A DNA stretch of 64,000 nucleotides from Clostridium_AD sp937920395 (GCA_052274345.1 DAVZGP010000002.1:1-64000); one strand, 5' to 3'. Counted from the stretch's first letter, positions 16,653-26,238 are shown. A program made the numbers and translations. Notes: generated by a model from the sequence alone, not told the origin.

Positions 16653-17070
16653 CTCAAAAATAAACCTAATACCAGTTGAGAAAGAATAAAAGCAACTGAT
16701 GTTTTAGATTTTTGTAATATCAAATAATTTTTAAATGAGGAAGCCAAGTGGCTTCCTTTTAATTTTATATAACTAATATTGTAATTTTGATATAAAACGT
16801 AAATATTTATATTAATATGCTCTATAAAAATAGCTAAAATGTATTATATCTTGTGTTTAGGCCATTTTAAACTATCTGTCTATAAACAATATGTTATATA
16901 TTACTATATTTCAACTCTGTGTACAAGCTTTTTTAAAAAATAAATAATAAATAAAATATATTTAAAAAAGTACTCAAAAGTGAATAATTTTCCAGTGTGC
17001 CCGTTACCATACTATATTAGAAGATCAAAAAAATAAAAATAAAAATATAAATTGAAAAGGAGAAAAGGCA
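16653..17070. other. Gap with the terminator of the coupling-protein fragment
   Basis: A hairpin with arms GGAAGCC (16739-16745) and GGCTTCC (16750-16756) followed by TTTTAATTTT is a good plus-strand terminator. The remaining sequence to 17070 is very AT-rich, with no gene seen. Confidence 0.6.
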
Positions 17071-17166
17071 ATGAAAGAAATGGTAAATGATATATTTGCA
17101 AGTAGACAATCCAAAAAAATCAACAGTTTAGAACTAATAATTAGAAATTTGTTAGTAATTTGTTAG
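17071..17166 (+). CDS. 31-residue small open frame, unidentified
   Basis: The frame starts MKEMVNDIFASRQSKKINSL with an AAAAGGAG site at good spacing. It ends inside a short direct repeat (AATTTGTTAGT twice). It lies just upstream of and on the same strand as the winged-helix-like gene, and may be a leader peptide or a truncated gene. No family was recognised. Confidence 0.35.
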   Translation: MKEMVNDIFASRQSKKINSLELIIRNLLVIC

Positions 17167-17198
17167 TAATTAATAAAAAGAAAGAAGGAGATATATAA

Positions 17199-18128
17199 AT
17201 GATTATAATTACTGAGCGTGATAGAGATTTCTTAATGCGAGTAAATGAAACTGGTGCTTGTAATACCAGGATGTTATTTGAATGCTATCCAAGGCGATAT
17301 GCAAAAGACCGGATTGAAAAAATGGGAATAGAAAAAATAGTAAATAGGAAGTATGGGCTTATAATGATTGGCGTTGAGGGAAAAAACTATTTAGAAAGTA
17401 TAGAAGTGGTGCCAAAGATTGTAGCTACACTTTCAACCGTAGCTCAAAGAAAATTGGCAAGGGTACTAGAACTAAAGTACTTATTACCAAATATGAAAAT
17501 TGGAACATCTGCCAATTATAAAAAAGAAAATAAATTAAATAGAGGAATGCTATTTATAGCTGTTGCCACCACAAATAACAATATAAATTATTTGGTATAC
17601 GATATACCAAAAACAATAACCGCTGAAACAAAAATACAAATTTTAAAAGAGTTAAAGAATAAAAAAAATGTAATAACTAATGCACTTATATTTACTAGGA
17701 ATAAAGACTTTGTCCAAATATTATCTACGAATAATGTGTATATAAGTGAATTATTAGTGATGCCCCCAAGCACTGTTTGCATGAAGATTCTAAATGCAAT
17801 GGGTGAAGGCGACTTTGATAGAAAAGTAATTGGTGCTGCCTTCCCAGAATTACTAGAAAACAAAGTATTTAATAAAAAACAAAATAAATACATGGTAGGA
17901 GCCAATACCTATATTAACTTAGTACTAAATAATGTAAGTGCAATAAACATGTTAAGTAGCTTAGATATATTAGCAATCCAAAACAATAATTTATCCAATC
18001 AAGTTTACATACTTGTATGTTTGGATAACCAACATATTTTCTTATCTAGCACAATAGAAAAACTAAACTTTAAAAAATTAATTATAGAATACAAAACTAT
18101 TGCTCCTGGTCAAACTTCTTTCTATTAA
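17199..18128 (+). CDS. Putative winged-helix, replication-relaxation-like protein of the mobile element
   Basis: This is a 309-residue soluble protein. Residues 1-70 (ITERDRDFLMRVNETGACNT, then ILL-type helices and a YGLIMIGVEG hairpin) look like a winged helix similar to replication-relaxation (MobC/TcpK-like) proteins of plasmids and integrative elements. The remainder alternates strands and helices with no catalytic motif seen. AGAAGGAGATATATAA gives a strong ribosome binding site. Its position between a coupling-protein fragment and a serine recombinase supports a role in element transfer or replication. The family assignment is tentative. Confidence 0.45.
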   Translation: MIIITERDRDFLMRVNETGACNTRMLFECYPRRYAKDRIEKMGIEKIVNRKYGLIMIGVEGKNYLESIEVVPKIVATLSTVAQRKLARVLELKYLLPNMKIGTSANYKKENKLNRGMLFIAVATTNNNINYLVYDIPKTITAETKIQILKELKNKKNVITNALIFTRNKDFVQILSTNNVYISELLVMPPSTVCMKILNAMGEGDFDRKVIGAAFPELLENKVFNKKQNKYMVGANTYINLVLNNVSAINMLSSLDILAIQNNNLSNQVYILVCLDNQHIFLSSTIEKLNFKKLIIEYKTIAPGQTSFY

Positions 18129-18165
18129 ATATTTGTGTGTATGGGCATAAATTAATTGATTAAAA

Positions 18166-18208
18166 TAAAAGTTTATCAAACAGATGCTATTTGTTCGATA
18201 AGCTTTTA
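18166..18208. terminator. Hairpin between convergent genes
   Basis: TAAAAGTTTATCAAACAGA (18166-18184) pairs, with a few G-T pairs, with the inverse at 18189-18208. It lies after the stop of the winged-helix-like gene and at the end of the FTR1 remnant on the other strand. Confidence 0.5.
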
Positions 18209-18667
18209 TAGATTTATACTCATTACAGTAAAGAATGATTTAAGTGCAAGATGATGTGTTCCTCTATAAAGCATATATTCTAAAATAGCTGCCACACCAA
18301 ATTCCAATATACTTCTACCTACAGTTGAACCATGACTTAAAGCAACCTGTATCTGCCGTTTTAGTCCTCCACTGACATTCCCACCCTGTCGTTTCATTCA
18401 AATTGCCATCCATGTGAGCATAATTACGGCAACAATCTTAAGTACTCCTTCTAAGCTGGCTAGAAACCCTTCTATTTGCTTCTTCCACAATATGAAAAAA
18501 GATTCCCAACGCTGCAAGTAAACTTATTAATGCAACCACACTGCTCCAAGCCACACTTTTCCTGTTTCCTTCGTCTGTCCTAGTTGTTTAAGATATAACA
18601 TAATAATTGTGAGAACAACTGCAATTTCTACACCTTCGCGCAAGATAATAATGAACACATTAAACAT
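18206..18667 (-). pseudogene. FTR1-family iron permease remnant
   Basis: The minus strand starts MFNVFIIILREGVEIAVVLT, containing the REGxE iron-binding motif of FTR1/EfeU permeases. It then continues in other frames as VVALISLLAALGIFFHIVEE, a segment readable as LASLEGVLKIVAVIMLTWMA, and MKRQGGNVSGGLKRQIQVAL. At least three frameshifts or stops interrupt it, and only about 150 codons of a normal 400 or more residue permease remain, with the second iron motif and later helices missing or scrambled. It is dead. The original gene would have imported iron across the membrane. Confidence 0.7.
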
Positions 18668-18931
18668 ATTTTCATCCTTTCTCGGTGTAATCAGTATGAC
18701 AATGAATGAATTTTGATCTATTTTATATTATACATTTTTTTATATACGATGCTTTTTTATTATGAATATTGGAATTCTAATAGAATGATACTATAATTTC
18801 ATTAGCCCTATTGGTTAAGACTTTATTTCATGCTCAATTCCTTATAATATTGATTCTAAGCTACTTTCATCAATTAGTTACATAATTATGTCTCACAATA
18901 TTTAATGATTATATTGGGTAAATATATGATG
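18668..18931. other. AT-rich gap
   Basis: No gene, strong hairpin or repeat was recognised here. Confidence 0.35.
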
Positions 18932-19318
18932 TTATGACTCTTTCTCAAAATATAAAAAGTAGTACATACTATGGACACCATCAATGATTAAAAAATCTAT
19001 TTTAAATGTTTGTTTGACTTGTTTTGTTTTTGCTCCTAACAAAGCACTGTTTTCTATATTTGCTTCTAACTGTAATATTTCTCTTGTTAAAATTGTTTTT
19101 TCACATTTTTCTATTATATTAATAAAATTTTTAATTATTGCATTTTCTATTTGCTATTAGACTATGTTTACTTTTTTCTCTAAAGCTGAAATTAAATAAC
19201 CAAGCTCATCAATTGATAACATCTCAGCTACAATTTCAGATAATATTTTTGTATATTTTCTTTCTAATATTCTTTTATCCTGTGGAAATATTAAAGTTAC
19301 TGTATATTTAGTTTTCAT
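18932..19318 (-). pseudogene. Small-protein gene with nonsense codons, paralog of the 61-residue gene
   Basis: The frame starts MKTKYTVTLIFPQDKRILER with a GGGGGAATTT upstream site. It reaches TAA TAG in tandem at 19154-19159 after 53 codons and then stays open in the same frame for about 70 more codons (ENAIIKNFINIIEKCEKTIL). The first part is about 75 percent identical by eye to the protein at 19623-19808. It is either a nonsense-mutated longer gene or a 53-residue protein followed by unrelated open sequence. Function is unknown. Confidence 0.5.
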
Positions 19319-19622
19319 AAATTCCCCCTATGTTTTCCTTTCTCTATTTTTCTGTTTTTTATTTCGTATGCTATGTATAGTAACGGCGGCATCCGAAAAG
19401 TATACACTAATTTATAATATTTTTTAATTATTTTTAATTCTTTAATTATTATCAATTTTATAAAATTCACACCTAATTGAATATGTTGTACTAATTAGAT
19501 TAAAAAGAAAGTACATAAGCATTTTCAAAATAAATAAGCCCTCTATTCTAGAGGGCAATTATTATTATGAATACACTTAATATTTCTATAACACCAAGTT
19601 GAGTTATAATTTTCAGTTAAAT
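19319..19622. other. Gap with the terminator of the 61-residue gene
   Basis: GCCCTCT (19538-19544) pairs with AGAGGGC (19550-19556). On the minus strand TTATTTATTTT follows, so it terminates the gene at 19623-19808. No other feature was seen. Confidence 0.6.
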
Positions 19623-19808
19623 TTAACTACGCAATATGTTTTGTTGTTGAAATATGTTTTCATTTTTCTCCAAATCTGAAATTAAATACCCAAGCTCATC
19701 AACAGATAACATCTCTGTTACAATATCAACTAAAACTTCTGAATATTTTCTTTCTAATATTGTTTTGTCCTTAGGAAGTATTAAGGTTACTGTATATTCA
19801 GTTTTCAT
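19623..19808 (-). CDS. 61-residue small protein, unidentified
   Basis: The protein begins MKTEYTVTLILPKDKTILER and contains IVTEMLSVDELGYLISDLEK, so it has a short beta start, a basic segment and an amphipathic helix. GGGAGG with good spacing precedes the ATG, and a terminator lies 67 bases after the stop, so it seems expressed. It is a paralog of the damaged gene at 18932-19318. Its place beside a serine recombinase suggests a mobile-element accessory protein. No family was recognised. Confidence 0.5.
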   Translation of the reverse strand: MKTEYTVTLILPKDKTILERKYSEVLVDIVTEMLSVDELGYLISDLEKNENIFQQQNILRS

Positions 19809-20118
19809 AAAAAACCTCCCAAACTATTCAGTATATAATATTCTTGGGAAATTACTTTTGTTACATTATTTTAAAAGTATTGATGTATAACCTTATGACC
19901 GTTAATATTTTAAAAATGAGTTCCCATATTGTACCTAATTACTAGTTGTTTAATGAGATGCCAACAGTTATAATTTATACAGGATATACTTATATGATTT
20001 AGATGAAATAATGAATGCCACATGAACCTCAACTAATTTTAAATAGTGATATTCCAAAAGTCTAAAATATATAAAATAGTTAAGTTAGATCTTCAAAATA
20101 TAGAAGGAGGAGATAATT
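19809..20118. other. Gap upstream of the serine recombinase gene
   Basis: No clear promoter or repeat was recognised. AGAAGGAGGAG just before 20119 is a strong ribosome binding site for the recombinase. Confidence 0.35.
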
Positions 20119-21897
20119 ATGCAAAAAGTAGCTATATACAGCAGAAAATCTAAGTTCACCGGCAAAGGTGATTCCATAGAAAATCAAATAGAAATGTGCA
20201 AAGAATATATTACAAGAAATCTAGGAAAAAACGTTGAATATATTATTTACGAAGATGAGGGCTTTAGTGGCAGCACATTAAATAGGCCTAAATTTTTAAA
20301 ATTGATGCAGGATGTAAAATCGAAAAAAATTAATGTTTTAGCTTGTTATCGACTGGATCGTATAAGCAGAAATGTTGCAGATTTCTCTTCAACCCTAGAA
20401 ATATTAAAAAGTAATAATGTTGACTTTATTAGCATAAGTGAGCAATTTGACACTTCATCTCCTATGGGTAAGGCCATGATATACATAGCTTCTGTTTTTG
20501 CGCAGTTAGAGCGTGAAACTATCGCTGAAAGAGTAAAAGATAATATGTTGGAAATTGCTAAAAATGGTAAATGGACAGGTGGGCGGATACCACTCGGTTT
20601 TACCTCTGAGAAAATAAAATATGCTGATGAAATGGGATTACAAAGAGAGATAACCACACTTGTAATAAATGAAATTGAAATGAAATTTGTTAAATTCCTA
20701 TATGAAAAATATTTAGAACTAGGTAGCTTGCATAAACTTGAATGTTACATTACTGAAAATAATTTGAAATCGAGAAATAATATTTTATTTGAGAAGACAA
20801 GTTTAAAAATTATACTTCAAAATCCTGTTTATGTAAAAGCTAACAATTTGGTAATTGAACATTTAAAAACAACAAACTGGATTGTTTATGGTGAAGCTGA
20901 TAATGTACATTCTCTACTAACCTATAACAAAACTCAACAGTCCGTAGTAAATGGTAAATATGTTAAGACACTTAAAAATAAAGGGGAACGTCTTGCAGCA
21001 GTTAGTAATATAAAAGGGGCAATTGATCCAGATTTATGGTTACAGGTTCAAAATCAATTTGAAGATAATAAAGATAAGTTTCCAAGGTTAGGTAAAACAA
21101 ATAATGCTTTATTAACAGGAAAACTTAAATGTGGTGTATGCAAGGAATATATGCTAATCCAACATGGACGAATTTCTAAAACCACTGGTAAAAAATTATT
21201 TTATTATATGTGTTCTTTAAAAAGAAAATCTCATAAAAAATGTTGCAATAATTCTAATGCTAAAGCCGCAGATTTAGAAAATCTAGTTCTTCTTAGTTTA
21301 AAAAAGTTAAGTACTACTAAGCAGGTATTTATTGATGATCTAAAAGCTAAATACAATTCAGTTCTTAAGGATACTGAAAAAGTTGATGAAAAAGTTGCAT
21401 TAAATAAATTACTCTCTGAAAAAAAGAAACAAATTTCTGGGTTAATCACCGAACTTTCAAAAGAAGAAGATGAATATATGAAAGGTCTAATCCGCATTGA
21501 AATTAATCCGTTGAAAAACGAATGCATTAAAATCGAAGGTAAAATAATTGCTTCTGATAATAAAATTAAAAAAGAAAAGGTAGATAAAATCAATCTACAT
21601 TTAATAGAAAATGTATTAAATGAATGTGGAATGATAGATACTTTACCAAAAGAAAGACAAAAACAAATTATAGACACATTAATAGAAAGTGTCTATTGGT
21701 ATAGTATTGATAAAAATAAAGCTAAAATTGAAATCAAATTTATTGGTACTGACGGAGATGATACTGAGAAAGTAGAATTAGATGAATCAATGTTGCAGTT
21801 GAAGACACCTAGCATCCCCTGTATCAAGCAAGATCATATTTTCCGCAAACTCTTTGAGTGCATATTGCTGACATACTTTCATTTTAAGTTTATCTAA
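20119..21897 (+). CDS. Large serine recombinase (element integrase)
   Basis: This 592-residue site-specific recombinase moves an integrative element. Residues 1-150 form the resolvase domain: YSRKS with the catalytic serine (Ser11), then CYRLDRISRN and FAQLERETIAERV. Residues about 160-290 are the recombinase domain. A zinc ribbon (KCGVCKE, then YMCSLKRKSHKKCC) lies at about 335-375, and a Lys/Glu-rich coiled coil at about 400-510. The last 30 or so residues (IPCIKQDHIFRKLFECILL) run antisense into the truncated oxidoreductase gene. The natural integrase end is therefore probably near 21.8 kb, with the tail read across the attachment junction. It marks the right end of the decayed element. 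Confidence 0.88.
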   Translation: MQKVAIYSRKSKFTGKGDSIENQIEMCKEYITRNLGKNVEYIIYEDEGFSGSTLNRPKFLKLMQDVKSKKINVLACYRLDRISRNVADFSSTLEILKSNNVDFISISEQFDTSSPMGKAMIYIASVFAQLERETIAERVKDNMLEIAKNGKWTGGRIPLGFTSEKIKYADEMGLQREITTLVINEIEMKFVKFLYEKYLELGSLHKLECYITENNLKSRNNILFEKTSLKIILQNPVYVKANNLVIEHLKTTNWIVYGEADNVHSLLTYNKTQQSVVNGKYVKTLKNKGERLAAVSNIKGAIDPDLWLQVQNQFEDNKDKFPRLGKTNNALLTGKLKCGVCKEYMLIQHGRISKTTGKKLFYYMCSLKRKSHKKCCNNSNAKAADLENLVLLSLKKLSTTKQVFIDDLKAKYNSVLKDTEKVDEKVALNKLLSEKKKQISGLITELSKEEDEYMKGLIRIEINPLKNECIKIEGKIIASDNKIKKEKVDKINLHLIENVLNECGMIDTLPKERQKQIIDTLIESVYWYSIDKNKAKIEIKFIGTDGDDTEKVELDESMLQLKTPSIPCIKQDHIFRKLFECILLTYFHFKFI

Positions 21898-22596
21898 ATT
21901 AACATCTTCCTCTGGTACTTTTAAAATGACTACGCCCTTCTCATTAAGCTCCTTCATAACCTCATCCCCTAAAGAAGACTTAGCTAGTTTACATGAGCCA
22001 CTGAATGCTCCATATACATCTTCTTCCCTTTCACCTTTTAAATCTTCAATACCAGCTCTATAGCTTATGCTTACCCTAGGTCCAAATGCTGGACACCTTA
22101 ACACACACATCGAGCACCCATTACCATACTTTAAGCAGTTACCCATTGGCCCCGTTGACCCTGTAGTTTCTATAAATACATCTGCCGCTACATAAGTGCC
22201 ATCTGATAAATATATTCCTTTTATTTTGTTTCCTTCTTTTTCAACATCTACTACCCTAGTTATCATGTTTAATTCTATATTCATATCTTTTAAACACTCA
22301 ACGACTGCTGGTTCAATTTTATTTACGTCATAAAACCAAGCATTTTTATGTGCAGGAAATTCTACATTTTTATGTCTACTATTCTCATCGGTTACATGAA
22401 TTAAATCACCTGCCCCAAGTGCTATCAATTCTTCTGCCGCAGTATATCTTCCATTATTTCTCATTATACCACCTGCATTTCCAAGGCCTAAAAGCATATC
22501 AGTTTTCTCATATAATGAGACCTGCGCTCCTGCTTTTTTTGCCGTGATTGCTGCCATACATCCAGACCATCCACCACCAATTATAATTACCTTCAA
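21787..22596 (-). pseudogene. FAD-dependent oxidoreductase, 3' end lost at the integration junction
   Basis: This flavoprotein has 269 residues instead of the 400 or more usual for such two-domain proteins. The start KVIIIGGGWSGCMAA is the FAD-binding Rossmann motif, and GGIMRNNGRY and a CSMCVLRCPAFGP cysteine cluster follow. Coding looks native to about ILLDTG, then ends in an element-like DARCLQLQH. The missing C-terminal domain should lie at the other end of the integrated element, but it was not found in this window. The gene overlaps its partner at 22593 by four bases. Whether the shortened protein works is doubtful. Confidence 0.75.
21795..21830. other. Probable right attachment junction of the integrated element
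   Basis: The junction is inferred from where the oxidoreductase sequence stops looking native (after DTG) and where the recombinase frame begins to read antisense through that gene. The exact core cannot be fixed without the left junction. Confidence 0.45.
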
Positions 22597-23588
22597 AATT
22601 TTCTCCTCCCTTCTAATACATATTTAGGTTCTGTCTGCATTTTGCAGAGCCTTCTTAATTTAAGATCGTTATTCGTTCTTGTGCAACAACCACACACTCC
22701 TTCTCCACAACACATTTTTGCATTGTTACAACAAGAATATTTAATATTTTTGTCTATTTGTTCTACGTTCTTCATCAATTCATAATTTAAAATATCTACA
22801 GCATCACAATGAACTAAAATAATATCATTATTTATAATTATTTCTTTTAATAAATCATTAAATTTCTCTGTCATTATGCCATTTGCAGCTATTGTGCTAC
22901 ATTCTATAACCCTTGATGCATATTTATCTATATAATCATTTGCAAAGCTATTTTTATATGGCGAATTATCAATCACAACTATAACTTCATTATTATTTGA
23001 TTTCAAATATTTGAGTACAGGTATCATAGGTGCCTGACCTATTCCTCTCGCTACAATTAAGCACTTACTATCTTTAATTTTATATATGTTTTTTAATCCT
23101 AAAGTACCATTCCAGAAAGGTCCTTTTATAAGAAGTTCCTCCCCTATCTTGAGCTTATCTAATGCTTTAGTCTTAGACCCCTTTAGTTCTATTGCAATAG
23201 TAATAGTATTATTTGTAGTATCTGTATCCATTATAGATATTGGTGTATCAAACCTAGCTTCTGCACCCGGCCTTCGAGCAAAAATATAACTTCCAACATG
23301 GACCAATTCGCTCACCAATTTATCACTTGCACAAACAGTAAGTATAATAATTTTTTCCTCAAATCTATTTTTCTCTAATATTTTGCAATTATAATTTTTT
23401 CTACTTTCTTTAGCTTTGTAACCATTCGTTGCATACTCTTGATAAATACATACTCCATTAAAGTTGCAGCAGTCACAAAAATCCTTTCCTGCTAATTGTG
23501 AACATAATATACAATCTCCTGTTTCAGCAAGATGACATGGACAATATTCACTTCCTACATCAATACAGTCGTAGGGCTCATAACTCAT
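22593..23588 (-). CDS. Iron-sulfur flavoprotein reductase subunit (PyrK/SudB-like)
   Basis: This is a 331-residue electron-transfer protein. The N-terminus has many cysteines (YCPCHL, CILC, DFCDCCNFNGVC), suggesting an extra metal cluster. Residues about 70-180 form the FAD-binding barrel with RRPGAEARFDTPISI. The NAD(P)-binding Rossmann part follows (CLIVARGIGQAPMIPVLKYL). The C-terminal CCNNAKMCCGEGVCGCC fits the [2Fe-2S] cluster of dihydroorotate/sulfide dehydrogenase electron-transfer subunits. It overlaps the truncated FAD oxidoreductase gene by four bases, so the two formed one enzyme. The physiological substrate is unknown. Confidence 0.75.
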   Translation of the reverse strand: MSYEPYDCIDVGSEYCPCHLAETGDCILCSQLAGKDFCDCCNFNGVCIYQEYATNGYKAKESRKNYNCKILEKNRFEEKIIILTVCASDKLVSELVHVGSYIFARRPGAEARFDTPISIMDTDTTNNTITIAIELKGSKTKALDKLKIGEELLIKGPFWNGTLGLKNIYKIKDSKCLIVARGIGQAPMIPVLKYLKSNNNEVIVVIDNSPYKNSFANDYIDKYASRVIECSTIAANGIMTEKFNDLLKEIIINNDIILVHCDAVDILNYELMKNVEQIDKNIKYSCCNNAKMCCGEGVCGCCTRTNNDLKLRRLCKMQTEPKYVLEGRRKF

Positions 23589-23919
23589 AATATAACCTCC
23601 TTAAGCACTATCATATTAAAATATGTAAACTTACAAATAAATGTGCATATTAAATATATCTATCTATTAATATTTTTGTAACACTGATGTTAAACCTACA
23701 TACTATAATATATTAAGATTAAAAAAGCTAATAATTTACTATTTTGAAAGAGGAATATATGTATGAAGATAGAATAAAATAGAGAGTGCTATTTTAAAGT
23801 AATAAATAATTATATTTGATAATGAAAAGTAAACAATCAGAATATATTGAACAATTTATGTTAAAAAATGATATACTATAATAATATTCAATACAACATA
23901 AAATATGGAGATGATTTAA
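23589..23919. other. Divergent intergenic region
   Basis: The region lies between the divergent flavoprotein and ClpC-like genes. TATAAT at 23877-23882 is a possible -10 for the ClpC-like gene, but no good -35 was found. No direct repeat of the CtsR-operator type was seen. Confidence 0.35.
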
Positions 23920-26238
23920 ATGAAGTTATGTGAAATATGCAAAAAAAATATAGCAATGATATTAACATCAAAGATCGAAAATGGTAAAACTGAAACTATA
24001 GGATTATGTATAGAATGTGCAAAAAAAAGAGGCATTCCAGTCATGGATCAATTAATGCAGCAAGCTGGATTGTCCTCAGAGGATATTGAAAGCTTAAATG
24101 AACAAATGGGTACCATGTTTAATGACATGAATTTAGAAGATATTAACACTGATAATTTAAATACACTAAATAAGAACATTAAAAATGGAGAAGAAAAAAA
24201 TATTATTGGTAACATTTTTAATGAATTATTTTCTTCTGTCGATAAAGGTAATGATTTTGCAGACGGTGATGTTGAACCTTCCCCAAAAATCAAAAATGCT
24301 TCCGATGATAAATCAAAAAAGAACTGGTTTAAGAAGAAGAGAAAACATTTAGATACATATGGGATAAACTTAACAGATAAAGCAAAGCAAAACGGTGTAG
24401 ACAAAGTTATTGGGAGATATAAAGAAATTGATCGTGTAGTTCAAATATTAAATAGACGAGGTAAAAATAATCCTATATTAATTGGCGAAGCCGGTGTAGG
24501 GAAAACAGCAATCGCTGAAGGCCTTGCTGTAAGAATTGTAGAAAAACAAGTCCCAGAAAAATTATTTAATGCTGAAGTTTATTTACTTGACCTAACAGCT
24601 GTTGTTGCAGGCACACAATTTAGAGGACAATTTGAAAGCCGTATGAAATCAATTATTGAAGAGGCTAAAGAAAATGGGAATATAATATTGGTTATTGACG
24701 AAGTACACAATATTATGGGTGCCGGTGAAGTTCAGGGCGGCGCAATGAATGCAGCTAACATCTTAAAACCTGCTTTAGCAAAAGGAGAAATACAAGTTAT
24801 TGGGGTGACAACTCTTGAGGAATATAGAAAATATATAGAAAAAGATGCAGCACTAGAGCGAAGGTTTCAACCAGTTCTAGTTGAGGAACCTTCTATAGCT
24901 GAAACAATAGAAATTTTAAAAGGAATACGAGGCTACTATGAGGATTATCATAAAGTCAAAATTTCAGATGAGGTAATCGAAGAGGTTGTAACTTTATCTG
25001 AGAGGTATATAACGGATAGATTTTTGCCAGATAAAGCAATTGACGTAATTGATGAGGCTGGTTCTAGAGCAAATTTAAAGAATAAAGGACTAATTGAACT
25101 GTTAGGACTCAAAAAAGAATCAATTAGGATTCAAACAGAAAAAAATGAAGCAGAAGCTACTGGAAATTTTGAAAAAGCTGCTGAATATAGAACTAAATTA
25201 TGCAAAGTAAAAGAGGATATTAGTACAACTCAAAAAATATGTGGTGAAGTTGAAATTACCCTAGAGGATATTGCTTTCGTTATTGAATCGTGGACTAAAA
25301 TTCCAATCCAAAAAATTACAGAGAAAGAAGCTAAAAAACTATTAAATCTTGAAAGCAATCTTCACAAACGTGTTATTGGTCAAAATGAAGCCATTAAAAG
25401 TTTGTCTAGAGCAATAAGACGAAATCGTTCAGGCTTTAGAAAAAAGAAAAAACCATCTTCTTTCATTTTTGTTGGGCCAACTGGTGTTGGGAAAACAGAA
25501 CTAGTTAAAACCCTTTCCTGTGAGCTTTTTGGAAGCGATGATGCACTAATAAGAATTGATATGTCTGAATATATGGAAAAACATACAGTATCAAAATTAA
25601 TTGGTGCACCACCAGGTTATGTGGGATATGATCAAGGTGGACAATTAACTGAAAAAGTAAGAAGAAAACCATATTCAGTAATTCTACTAGATGAAATAGA
25701 GAAAGCTCATCCAGATGTATTTAATATGTTACTTCAAATTCTTGATGATGGAATACTAACAGATAGTCAAGGTCGCACTGTATTCTTTGAAAATACTGTA
25801 ATAATAATGACTTCAAATGCAGGAACTGAATTTAAATCAAGTAACATCGGCTTTGTTAAAGGCGATTATGGTGTATTACAGGCCCGTGTAAATGATTCAT
25901 TAAAGGAAACATTTAAACCAGAATTTTTAAATAGAGTAGATGAAATCATTGTATTTACACCTCTTGAAAAGAAAGAACTTAGAAAAATTGTTGATTTAAT
26001 GATTAAGGAAGTAGTTGAAGAGGTAGGTGAAAAGAATATTAAACTTAATGTTTCGAAAGCTGTAGCTGACTTTATATTAGAAAAAGGATATGATGATAAA
26101 TATGGAGCAAGACCACTAAGACGAACTATTCAAAAATATATTGAAGATGAAATTGCAGAGCACTATCTACAAAATGAATTTACCGAGGGTTCAACTATAT
26201 CTGTAGAACTAAAAGATGATAAGATAGTTATAGTATAA
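23920..26238 (+). CDS. ClpC-like AAA+ unfoldase with McsA-like zinc N-terminus
   Basis: This is a 772-residue ATP-dependent protein unfoldase. Residues 1-40 hold a Cys4 zinc site (C4, C7, C30, C33) like that of McsA, replacing the usual Clp_N repeats. The first AAA domain has GEAGVGKT (189-196) and VIDEVHN (258-264). A UVR-like segment (ATGNFEKAAEYRTKL) lies in the middle domain. The second AAA domain has GPTGVGKT (about 519-526) and LLDEIEKAHPD. IGF after the MTSNAG motif matches the ClpP-docking loop, so it probably feeds the ClpP protease. It is a single gene with a strong terminator. It differs from standard ClpC, whose McsA and McsB partners are separate proteins. Confidence 0.85.
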   Translation: MKLCEICKKNIAMILTSKIENGKTETIGLCIECAKKRGIPVMDQLMQQAGLSSEDIESLNEQMGTMFNDMNLEDINTDNLNTLNKNIKNGEEKNIIGNIFNELFSSVDKGNDFADGDVEPSPKIKNASDDKSKKNWFKKKRKHLDTYGINLTDKAKQNGVDKVIGRYKEIDRVVQILNRRGKNNPILIGEAGVGKTAIAEGLAVRIVEKQVPEKLFNAEVYLLDLTAVVAGTQFRGQFESRMKSIIEEAKENGNIILVIDEVHNIMGAGEVQGGAMNAANILKPALAKGEIQVIGVTTLEEYRKYIEKDAALERRFQPVLVEEPSIAETIEILKGIRGYYEDYHKVKISDEVIEEVVTLSERYITDRFLPDKAIDVIDEAGSRANLKNKGLIELLGLKKESIRIQTEKNEAEATGNFEKAAEYRTKLCKVKEDISTTQKICGEVEITLEDIAFVIESWTKIPIQKITEKEAKKLLNLESNLHKRVIGQNEAIKSLSRAIRRNRSGFRKKKKPSSFIFVGPTGVGKTELVKTLSCELFGSDDALIRIDMSEYMEKHTVSKLIGAPPGYVGYDQGGQLTEKVRRKPYSVILLDEIEKAHPDVFNMLLQILDDGILTDSQGRTVFFENTVIIMTSNAGTEFKSSNIGFVKGDYGVLQARVNDSLKETFKPEFLNRVDEIIVFTPLEKKELRKIVDLMIKEVVEEVGEKNIKLNVSKAVADFILEKGYDDKYGARPLRRTIQKYIEDEIAEHYLQNEFTEGSTISVELKDDKIVIV

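Noticed and set aside
16526..16747. 73-codon minus-strand frame over the coupling-protein tail
   Set aside because: It is the complement of a Lys/Pro/Glu-rich low-complexity region and crosses a terminator.
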